Below are positions 1-6,133 of a stretch of DNA of 6,180 bases, one piece after another. The number at the start of each line of letters is the position of its first letter. Position 1 is the stretch's first letter. Location: positions 1 through 6,180 of the forward strand of contig CALNAE010000345.1 of assembly GCA_937874315.1 (NCBI GenBank), read 5' to 3'. A model generated the notes under the pieces. That model saw only the letters and a program-made list of their open reading frames with translations. It was not told the origin of the DNA and made no database searches. A program made the position numbers and the translations under genes. Origin of the DNA: an uncultured Bifidobacterium sp. GTDB taxonomy: Bacteria; Actinomycetota; Actinomycetes; Actinomycetales; Bifidobacteriaceae.

Positions 1-343
1 CGCACAGGAAGGTCAGAAAGCCGCCGATGCCGTGGGAGCCCGCCGAAGTGTAGTTGAAGATGAGAAAATCGAACGGCGCGGTCAGGCCGAGCGCCGAGAC
101 GAACACGGCCGTGCCCACCCAGGTCACCACGAAACGGGTGATGGTCGAGATGTTCGAAAGCACATTGAACAACACGAACTCCCAGATATTGGGATGTTCG
201 GCGATCCAGCGCCGCACGCCCTTCTTCGACCCCGTCGAGGAATCCGTGGGAGCCGCCGGCGACGAGGCCTCGACGGCCCGTTCGCTCTCTGGCTCTTTTT
301 CGTTTCGCGCATCCATGGGCGCGTCATGCTGTGTGTAAGACAT
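1..343 (-). CDS. Small polytopic membrane protein, GtrA-like (3' end cut off by window edge)
   Basis: Only the first 114 codons are present; the gene continues past the left edge. Residues 1-45 are a hydrophilic, charged tail rich in Glu, Ser, Ala and Pro, ending in a basic patch (SKKGVRR, 39-45). Residues about 54-86 are strongly hydrophobic and probably form one or two membrane helices. A further hydrophobic stretch follows at about 92-98, and another helix begins near 106. The PNIWEFVLFN start of the membrane part resembles small bacterial membrane proteins annotated as GtrA-like, a family linked to moving lipid-linked sugars across the membrane for cell-wall polysaccharide modification. 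That assignment is from memory and is tentative, because the conserved C-terminal half is missing. The start is supported by AAGGAG seven bases upstream. It lies inside the 3' end of the upstream GH3 gene (20-bp overlap), so the two are probably translationally coupled. Confidence 0.72.
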   Translation of the reverse strand, partial: MSYTQHDAPMDARNEKEPESERAVEASSPAAPTDSSTGSKKGVRRWIAEHPNIWEFVLFNVLSNISTITRFVVTWVGTAVFVSALGLTAPFDFLIFNYTSAGSHGIGGFLTFLC

Positions 344-2768
344 GGTCAAGCTCCTTGGCAATGTGATGATTCGCCGATTGATTATGGAAGTATCTGCCGA
401 TTACGGCGGCGAGACCGCGCCAAGTCCGACCGTTGGCGATAGCGACGATGGCGTCCACCATGGCCGCGTCCACCATGCCGCCGGTCATCTTGCACATCGC
501 GCGCGGTGGCATATTGAGCAGGAACAGGGTGTTGAGATCCGGTGCCCCGTGCTTGAGACGCATGCTTCTCTCACGCCGCGCGAGGGACCGCGCCACCGTG
601 CGGGCAAGGAAACTACGCGAATCGCGCCACGAGGAGATGGGATCGTTGGCGTCGAAGGTCGTCTGCTTGCCGGGTGCGATGACCGGATGACCGAACAACG
701 TCACCATTTCGGCATCGGTCACGTCATGCACGTGCCCCGTGCGGTACGCGCCAAGCGCGGGATCCGCGGCACACGGCTCGCTATCGCCGATATGCCGCGT
801 GTCGGCGCGAAGCACCATGGTGTGGGCATCGGTTCCGATCATCACGGACCACGTTCCCGACTCGTTGTGCCATGTCCCGCTGCTCGTATCGAAATGCCGG
901 AAGGTGTAGCGATCGAATGCGATACGCACCGACACGCGCTCATGGGCGCCCACGTGCACCTTAGCGAATCCCTTCAGCTCGCGGGCGGGCCGCAGCACGC
1001 CTCCCTGCGGCCCACGAAGATAGAGTTGGGGCACGGCGTATCCGGGGACGTCGGAGGTGTTGGTCACGAGGAAGGTGACGCCCTCGTTGTCGACGGACAA
1101 GCCCGAATACACGAAGGTCGAGTAGCTCAATCCGAACCCGAACGGGAATCTGACGTCGACCCCGGCCGTCTCGTAATACCGATATCCGACAAATGGCCCC
1201 TCACGATAGATGGCGTCGCGGCCCGTGGCCGGGTACCACGACGCACTGGGGCAATCCCCGTAGGAAACCGGCCAGGTCTCCGCCAGATGGCCTGAAGGAT
1301 TGACCGAGCCTTCAAGAAGACGCACGGCCGCCGACGACCCTGCCTGCCCGGAAAGACCCATGTACATCAGCGCGTCGACGTCATCGGCCCATGGCGTCTG
1401 CACCGGAGAACCGGAAACGAGCACCACGACAAGAGGCTTTTGCGTTGCGCCGCGGAGCGCCGCGATGAGATCATCCTGCGCTTTCGGCAATGCCATGGTC
1501 GAACGGTCCAACCCTTCCGTCTCGCTGCGCTCATCAAGACCTACGACGGCGACGACGGCATCCACCTGCTGCTTCCCGGCGAGCGCCACCGCGTCTTCGA
1601 GCATCGCCCGGTTGGCGGCCCCGTGCCGTTCATACCCTGCCGCGAATCCCTCGACGTCAAGTTGCTCACTGTGGCTGAGTTCATCGAGCAGATGCTCGCT
1701 CCTCGTCGCGTTGACCGACGAGGATCCTGCACCCTGGAAACGTGTGGAACGTGCCAGATCACCAATCACCGCGATACGAGAGCCGCGGGGCAGCGGTAAG
1801 GTGCCTTGACGATTACGCAACAGCACCATGGCTTCCTCGGCCACGCTCCGAGCCACACGGTGATGGCCTTCGACCTGACCTGTGGTGAGTGCCCCGTCAC
1901 GTTTCACGTCCTCATGCCGCGTGCGGACCGCAATGCCGACGACCTCACGAGCACGCACAGCAATATCAGCAGGAGCCAGAGTCCCGGCCGCAACCGCGCC
2001 CATCAGCTCACGCAACGACGTCAATCCCGGCGACGGCATCTCCAATGAACCGCCGGCCTTCACGGCGGCGACCGCGGAATTCGAGCCTCCCCAATCCGAG
2101 ACGACCATGCCGTCGAAGCCCCATTCATCGCGCAGAATATCCTGCAACAGGTGTGCGTTCTCATGGGCATAGACGCCATTGATGCGGTTGTACGACGTCA
2201 TCATCGCCCACGGATGGGCCTGTCTGACGGCGATTTCGAAGGCGGTAAGATACAGTTCTCGCATGGTGCGCTCGTCGACCACGGAATTCGAAGACTGTCG
2301 GTGCAACTCCTGGCTGTTCACCGCGAAGTGCTTGGGGCACGCGGCGATGTCATTGCTTTGTATGCCGTCAATCAGACCGGCCGCCATGCGACCGGACAGC
2401 TGCGGGTCCTCGGAATAGTATTCGAAATTACGCCCGCACAGCGGATTGCGCTTGATGTTCATACCGGGGCCGAGCAGCACATTGACGCCTAAATCTCGTG
2501 CTTCCTCGCCCAGCGCGCGTCCCATGGCCTCGGCGAGCTCCGGGTTCCATGAATTCGCGACGGTTCCGGCCGTCGGGAAACACGTCGCGGGCTTGGACGA
2601 GCCCAATCCCAAGTGATCGCCGGAGCCCAATTGCCGCCGGACGCCATGAGGACCGTCGCTCATCACAAAACTCGGTATCCCTGCACGCTCGACGCCGCGC
2701 GAATCCCACTCGGATGCGCCGGATAGCAGCGAAGCCTGCTCCAACACCGACAACCGTTCTATGTCCAT
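324..2768 (-). CDS. Cytoplasmic glycoside hydrolase family 3 enzyme (beta-glucosidase type)
   Basis: An 814-aa GH3 enzyme, expected to release terminal beta-linked sugars with retention of configuration. The order is conventional: a GH3 N-terminal barrel at about 1-245, an alpha/beta sandwich at about 310-550, an Fn3-like domain at about 575-655, and an extra C-terminal tail at about 660-814. Visible landmarks are SDGPHGVR (37-44), GRNFEYYSEDP (112-122), KHF (146-148) and LRDEWGFDGMVVSDW (212-226) with the nucleophile Asp225. ETEGLDR (416-422) carries the likely acid/base, probably Glu418, with Glu416 as alternative. FPFGFGLSYS (541-550) closes the sandwich. No PA14 insert is seen. There is no signal peptide or obvious membrane helix, so a cytoplasmic location is inferred. 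The start follows a modest GGAAGG site 11 bases upstream. Family assignment is firm. The sugar specificity (glucoside, xyloside or other) cannot be read from the sequence. Confidence 0.95.
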   Translation of the reverse strand: MDIERLSVLEQASLLSGASEWDSRGVERAGIPSFVMSDGPHGVRRQLGSGDHLGLGSSKPATCFPTAGTVANSWNPELAEAMGRALGEEARDLGVNVLLGPGMNIKRNPLCGRNFEYYSEDPQLSGRMAAGLIDGIQSNDIAACPKHFAVNSQELHRQSSNSVVDERTMRELYLTAFEIAVRQAHPWAMMTSYNRINGVYAHENAHLLQDILRDEWGFDGMVVSDWGGSNSAVAAVKAGGSLEMPSPGLTSLRELMGAVAAGTLAPADIAVRAREVVGIAVRTRHEDVKRDGALTTGQVEGHHRVARSVAEEAMVLLRNRQGTLPLPRGSRIAVIGDLARSTRFQGAGSSSVNATRSEHLLDELSHSEQLDVEGFAAGYERHGAANRAMLEDAVALAGKQQVDAVVAVVGLDERSETEGLDRSTMALPKAQDDLIAALRGATQKPLVVVLVSGSPVQTPWADDVDALMYMGLSGQAGSSAAVRLLEGSVNPSGHLAETWPVSYGDCPSASWYPATGRDAIYREGPFVGYRYYETAGVDVRFPFGFGLSYSTFVYSGLSVDNEGVTFLVTNTSDVPGYAVPQLYLRGPQGGVLRPARELKGFAKVHVGAHERVSVRIAFDRYTFRHFDTSSGTWHNESGTWSVMIGTDAHTMVLRADTRHIGDSEPCAADPALGAYRTGHVHDVTDAEMVTLFGHPVIAPGKQTTFDANDPISSWRDSRSFLARTVARSLARRERSMRLKHGAPDLNTLFLLNMPPRAMCKMTGGMVDAAMVDAIVAIANGRTWRGLAAVIGRYFHNQSANHHIAKELDHVLHTA
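351..356 (-). promoter_or_regulatory. Ribosome binding site of the GtrA-like gene
   Basis: AAGGAG reads on the minus strand seven bases before the ATG at 341-343. It lies inside the last codons of the GH3 gene, whose TGA stop is at 324-326. Ribosomes finishing the GH3 frame would pass this site just before terminating, which supports coupling and fixes the start of the downstream gene. Confidence 0.75.
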
Positions 2769-2779
2769 GGTCGTTCTAC

Positions 2780-2785
2780 CCTTCC
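2780..2785 (-). promoter_or_regulatory. Ribosome binding site of the 814-aa GH3 gene
   Basis: GGAAGG (within GGGAAGGG) lies 11 bases before the ATG at 2766-2768. It is a weaker and more distant match than the AGGAGG in front of the upstream GH3 gene, so lower translation initiation is plausible. No better in-frame start with a stronger site was seen nearby. Confidence 0.55.
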
Positions 2786-2811
2786 CAGGTCAGCACCTTG
2801 TTGCGCTGCTC

Positions 2812-2832
2812 TGCCGTTTCCTATCAACGGCA
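2812..2832. repeat. Inverted repeat, 7-bp arms, 7-base loop
   Basis: TGCCGTT at 2812-2818 and AACGGCA at 2826-2832 are perfect inverted arms around a 7-base spacer, about 45-65 bases before the start of the 814-aa GH3 gene. There is no T-run after it on the minus strand, so it does not look like a terminator. A related TGCCGTT lies at 2941-2947. It could be an operator half-site pair or an RNA hairpin in the leader. Confidence 0.6.
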
Positions 2833-2844
2833 TGCCAATCGATG

Positions 2845-2913
2845 ACGCATTGCCCCGCCGTTCAGTCCACAACCACCGAGGAGCGGAAGCGGAACGCTTA
2901 TGCACGCATTGCC
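2845..2913. repeat. Pair of 10-bp direct repeats
   Basis: ACGCATTGCC occurs at 2845-2854 and again at 2904-2913, 59 bp apart. Both copies are preceded by ATG-containing flanks but do not extend further. Function is unknown; chance is possible in a GC-rich spacer. Confidence 0.4.
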
Positions 2914-2976
2914 GCACTCACGCGCCGCTTTCGCCTTCGATGCCGTTTTCAACGACTGCTCGTCGCCGATGACGGA

Positions 2977-5940
2977 CTACTGCTCGTCATGAGGTTCACG
3001 TGCCGCGTCGGTCAGCGCCTTGGCCGCGTTCCTGCGTATCAGGTACTTCCTGAGAGCGAGGAACCCCAAAGCGACGACCAGCACCGCGGTCGCGACCATG
3101 AAACCTACCACCGCATTGCGCCACCACGGAACGGTCGCCTTCGCCTTGCCTTCCTTGTACAGCCAGCTGTTCGCCGTGGTGTACAGGATGTTGTGCGATG
3201 CCTGGCGCATTGCCTTGACCACGGTCGCGGACCGGTGGGTGACGTGGTTGGTGGTTTTGGTGGTGGCGAGCATGGCGTCGTTACCCGCCAGCACCTCCTG
3301 AGTCGCGTTCTGGTATCCGTAGCTTCCGAAGTAGTCGGTTAGGACGAATCCACGGAAGCCCCACTCGTCACGCAAGACGTTCTTAAGCAGCTCCGAGCTG
3401 GCACCCGAATATGTCGGTCCGACGTAGTTCAGTGAGGTCATCACGGCCTGTGCGCCTCCCTGCTTGACCGACATCTCGAACGACTTGAGATAGATCTCAC
3501 GGATCGACTGCTCATTGGCCCATGTGGCTAGCATGTTGGTACGGTCCGTCTCCTGCTCGTTGAGCGCGAAATGCTTCATGAAGGCGTACACGCCCTCGGA
3601 CTTCGCCCCCTGGATCTGACTGGAGGCCATCGTGCCCGACAGCACCGGGTCTTCGGAGAAGTACTCGAAGGTACGGCCTTCGAAGGCGGAGCGGTGGATG
3701 TTCTGCGAAGGGGCGTACCAGCCCGACGCATGCATCTCATGAGCCATCGTGCCTATCATCTCGCCAAACTCTTTGCCAAGCTGTTTGTTCCACGTGCATG
3801 CAAAGGATGTGGACGAGGGGAAGCCGACCGACCCGACATTGGTGAAGTTGTTGTTCAGCGAGGCGGGTCCGTCGAGATCCACAAGGGCGATTTTCCCTAC
3901 GGACTTGACTGCGGGCGTACCGTAACCGCTGTTCGCAATAAGGGAATCCATGTCGTTCACGCTCATCTGATCGAGTAGCTTGCTCCACAGCGGATCGTTG
4001 TAGGACTTTCCTGTCAGCTGCGAAAGCGTGACCCCGTTTTTCGCACCCGTGGTGGGCATCGTATCGGACGCCTTGTCGGACTTGGCCGGATCGTAGTTGC
4101 CGTTGTTGGTGAACTTGGCCTTCATGTCAGCCGGCATATTGTAGTCGGTGGGTGCCGCGGTGGCCTTCGCATAGTTGGCGAAGTGGTTGGCCCGTGACAG
4201 ATAGGTCACATTCCCCTCGACCCCATCGAATTCGTTGGTCGCCGCGGTCTTGTCGCCATCATGGGTGTTGCCCTTGGCGTTGTACGTGATGGTGCTGGGA
4301 ATGGAGACGTCCTGCTGCGATATCACCGTATGGGAATCGGAACGAATGGAGATCGCGTATGACCCCTTGTCAAGGACATAGGCCTTGGCATTCTTGCTGT
4401 CATAGGATGCCATGGCATCGTCCGAGAAACTGATCGAGACGCTCTGCGATTCCCCGGGCTGAAGATTCTTGGTCTTCTCGAATGCGATGAGATTGACGCT
4501 GGACTTCTCTAATCCGCCATTGGTGTACGGCGGGTTGTAGTAGGCCTGCACCACATCCTTTCCGGCCTTGAGGCCCGTGTTCTTCACGGTGACGGAGAAG
4601 CTCACCTTGCCGTTCCTATGCGAGATGGCCCCCATCTTCTGGGTGAAGGAGGTGTATGACATCCCATATCCGAAGGGATATTGGACCGTGGATGCGTAGT
4701 CGATCAGCCCTTCATCGGCCGCGGTCTCATAGAACCGGTATCCCACATAAATGCCTTCGACATAGTTGATGAAGGTGGGCGTGACCTTGTTCGTCTTGCC
4801 GGTAAATCCGGTGTATGAGATCTGGTGGTCATCCATGTTCTTGTACTCGAAATGGCCGTTCGTCGCGACGGAGGTCGAGCTATCGCCAGTGGCCGAATCG
4901 GTGTTGTTATACACCGGCGTCTTGGTCAGGTCCTTGACGAAGGTATCCGAGGTTCTTCCGGAAGGATCGGTTTCCCCGGTCAGCACATCGCCGAGGGCGC
5001 TGAATCCCGTCTGTCCGGCCGGAGGGCACCACAGCACCGACTTGATCTGGGGATATTGCGAAAGAAAATCAAACTGGAAGGCGTTTGCGCCGTTATACAC
5101 CAGCGTGACCTTCTTGAAGTTCTTGGTGACCAGATCGATCATATTGCGTTCGGTCTGGCTCAGCTCAAGGATGTGCTGGCCGGATTTGAAGTCGGCGTAT
5201 TTGCTGGAATTGTTCTTATAGGTGATCCCCTTCGCCGTCATGTCCTTGGGAAGATCGGCGCCCTCGCCACCGACGCGCGTGATGACGACCATCGCCTGAT
5301 CGGAGAACTGCTTGGCGTTGTCCATCAACGACGACGAATACCGATCGGCCGGGACCTCAGGAAGCGTCCAGTCCTGGGCGAACATCGACACCGAAGGACG
5401 ATCCTTGCGGTAGCTCGTATAGAGTTTCGTCAGCTTCGAGTTGGTCGTGATGCCGGCTTGCTTAAAGCCGTCCAACAACGAGACGGTGGGGTACGCGGCC
5501 GACATCGACCCTGACCCCGTGCCGCCATAGACCGGGTTCGTGGAACCCCATCCGAAGACGTTGAGCCGTTTGCCGGCCAACGGAAGATTGTCGTCGTTGT
5601 TCTGCAGCAGCGTAATCGCCTCGGACTGCGTCTTGGAAGCCAAGACGTTCGCCTTCTTCACCGTGTCACTCGTCAGGGTGTATTTCGGTGTGGTTGCGTT
5701 ATCGAGAATCGTGGATAACGGCCCATACAGCATCATCGAAAGCGCGGCGACGATCGCGATCAGCGCGACCAGCCAAGACTGGGAATGAACCAGTTTTCGC
5801 ACACCGCGATCCCTCACCGTTTTCCCGTTCACCGCGATGGTGATGATGACGGCGAGTGCGAATGCCACACCGACCGCCACAAGGTACGGCATGAGTGAAT
5901 GCAGCACTGCAATGACATCAGCCATATTGATCTGCAACAT
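2977..5940 (-). CDS. Membrane-anchored, domain-permuted glycoside hydrolase family 3 enzyme
   Basis: A 987-aa GH3 protein with reversed domain order. Helices at about 16-37 and 55-74 flank a basic loop (KTVRDRGVRK, 40-49). A third helix at about 942-964 precedes a basic tail. By the positive-inside rule, residues about 80-940 face outside. The ectodomain begins with the sandwich part: EAITLLQNNDDNLPL (107-121), GGTGSGSM (139-146), GGEGADLP (224-231, likely acid/base Glu226) and YPFGYGMSYTSF (421-432). An Fn3-like domain (about 443-512) and an unassigned stretch (about 545-650) follow. The barrel part comes last, with LDGPASL (689-695), GRTFEYFSEDP (755-765), KHF (789-791) and LRDEWGFRGFVLTDY (856-870) containing the nucleophile Asp869. 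All catalytic landmarks are intact, so activity is expected. AGGAGG eight bases upstream supports this start over Met6. Reversed-order GH3 enzymes are known from some gut Firmicutes. Substrate is unknown; a cell-surface role is inferred. Confidence 0.94.
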   Translation of the reverse strand: MLQINMADVIAVLHSLMPYLVAVGVAFALAVIITIAVNGKTVRDRGVRKLVHSQSWLVALIAIVAALSMMLYGPLSTILDNATTPKYTLTSDTVKKANVLASKTQSEAITLLQNNDDNLPLAGKRLNVFGWGSTNPVYGGTGSGSMSAAYPTVSLLDGFKQAGITTNSKLTKLYTSYRKDRPSVSMFAQDWTLPEVPADRYSSSLMDNAKQFSDQAMVVITRVGGEGADLPKDMTAKGITYKNNSSKYADFKSGQHILELSQTERNMIDLVTKNFKKVTLVYNGANAFQFDFLSQYPQIKSVLWCPPAGQTGFSALGDVLTGETDPSGRTSDTFVKDLTKTPVYNNTDSATGDSSTSVATNGHFEYKNMDDHQISYTGFTGKTNKVTPTFINYVEGIYVGYRFYETAADEGLIDYASTVQYPFGYGMSYTSFTQKMGAISHRNGKVSFSVTVKNTGLKAGKDVVQAYYNPPYTNGGLEKSSVNLIAFEKTKNLQPGESQSVSISFSDDAMASYDSKNAKAYVLDKGSYAISIRSDSHTVISQQDVSIPSTITYNAKGNTHDGDKTAATNEFDGVEGNVTYLSRANHFANYAKATAAPTDYNMPADMKAKFTNNGNYDPAKSDKASDTMPTTGAKNGVTLSQLTGKSYNDPLWSKLLDQMSVNDMDSLIANSGYGTPAVKSVGKIALVDLDGPASLNNNFTNVGSVGFPSSTSFACTWNKQLGKEFGEMIGTMAHEMHASGWYAPSQNIHRSAFEGRTFEYFSEDPVLSGTMASSQIQGAKSEGVYAFMKHFALNEQETDRTNMLATWANEQSIREIYLKSFEMSVKQGGAQAVMTSLNYVGPTYSGASSELLKNVLRDEWGFRGFVLTDYFGSYGYQNATQEVLAGNDAMLATTKTTNHVTHRSATVVKAMRQASHNILYTTANSWLYKEGKAKATVPWWRNAVVGFMVATAVLVVALGFLALRKYLIRRNAAKALTDAAREPHDEQ

Positions 5941-5950
5941 GGTTATAACC
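5941..5950. repeat. 10-bp perfect palindrome next to the start codon
   Basis: GGTTATAACC is a perfect palindrome directly abutting the ATG of the 987-aa GH3 gene and sharing its last two bases with the SD sequence. It could be a protein-binding site or incidental; with no loop it is unlikely to be an RNA hairpin. Confidence 0.5.
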
Positions 5951-5954
5951 TCCT
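5949..5954 (-). promoter_or_regulatory. Strong ribosome binding site of the 987-aa GH3 gene
   Basis: A perfect AGGAGG sits eight bases before the ATG at 5938-5940, which favours this start over the in-frame ATG at codon 6. It overlaps the palindrome at 5941-5950 and is complementary to a segment further upstream (6018-6025). Confidence 0.85.
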
Positions 5955-6014
5955 CGTTCTTCTGACAATGAACAGTGACACTTCGTTATGTTCACCTAAC
6001 CATTTGAGCAGGCA

Positions 6015-6030
6015 TGTCGAGGAGGCGACA
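6015..6030 (-). repeat. Small inverted repeat displaying an anti-Shine-Dalgarno loop
   Basis: The arms TGTCG (6015-6019) and CGACA (6026-6030) enclose six bases. In minus-strand RNA the loop reads CCUCCU. The segment 6018-6025 is exactly complementary over eight bases to 5949-5956, which contains the SD of the 987-aa GH3 gene. The stem is only 5 bp, so the hairpin alone would be weak. Confidence 0.45.
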
Positions 6031-6031
6031 C

Positions 6032-6037
6032 ATCATA
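6032..6037 (-). promoter_or_regulatory. Possible -10 box (TATGAT) for the GH3 cluster
   Basis: TATGAT is a five-of-six match to the sigma-70 -10 consensus, within an A/T-rich patch. No TTGACA-like -35 is found 16-18 bases upstream, where the bases are GGTTTA or CGGTTT. If it is real, transcription would begin near 6025, giving a leader of about 85 bases. A promoter with a poor -35 would fit an activator-dependent or weak basal promoter. Confidence 0.27.
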
Positions 6038-6039
6038 TT

Positions 6040-6070
6040 CACAATCTGTGGCATAAACCGCATAATCTGT
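6040..6070. repeat. Two 10-bp direct repeats, 21 bp apart
   Basis: CACAATCTGT (6040-6049) and CATAATCTGT (6061-6070) match at nine of ten positions with a 21-bp offset, close to two helical turns. They sit immediately upstream of, and within the span of, the possible promoter. This is the layout of a tandem regulator binding site, although no regulator gene is in the window. Confidence 0.5.
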
Positions 6071-6108
6071 TCACCGGGCCGCCAGTGCCGCGAATACGTC
6101 ATGGAAGT

Positions 6109-6133
6109 GCGCACGGCTATGGCGCACGGCTAT
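6109..6133. repeat. 12-bp tandem direct repeat
   Basis: GCGCACGGCTAT occurs perfectly at 6109-6120 and 6122-6133, separated by one base (period 13). The first copy also forms an inverted repeat with the second: GTGCGC at 6107-6112 and GCGCAC at 6122-6127, with a 9-base loop. It could be a duplication, a regulator site, or the remains of a terminator-like hairpin, but it has no T-run. Confidence 0.6.

Larger units (their letters stand above)
2769..2976 (-). other. 208-bp spacer between the two GH3 genes
   Basis: This gap is long for an operon. I see no GC-rich hairpin followed by a T-run in the direction of transcription, so no intrinsic terminator after the upstream gene. No good -35/-10 pair is visible on the minus strand either; a TTGAAA at 2948-2953 has no -10 partner at the usual distance. 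The spacer holds a small inverted repeat (2812-2832), a 10-bp direct repeat (2845-2854 and 2904-2913), and three occurrences of AACGGCA or its complement. No coding sequence could be supported. Read-through from the upstream gene, possibly with RNA processing, or a weak or regulated promoter are both open. Confidence 0.6.

Noticed and set aside
342..1295. 317-codon open frame on the plus strand, antisense to the soluble GH3
   Set aside because: It is rich in Arg, His and Gly with no recognisable domain and lies wholly opposite a well-conserved GH3 gene; long antisense frames are expected in GC-rich genes.
2761..3342. 193-codon plus-strand frame spanning the spacer between the GH3 genes
   Set aside because: It begins opposite the start of the soluble GH3, continues into the 3' end of the other GH3 gene, lacks an SD sequence and shows no known motif.
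4825..5514. 229-codon open frame on the plus strand, antisense to the permuted GH3
   Set aside because: The sequence is dominated by Arg, Gly, Val and Ile without family motifs, and the opposite strand encodes an intact GH3 catalytic region.
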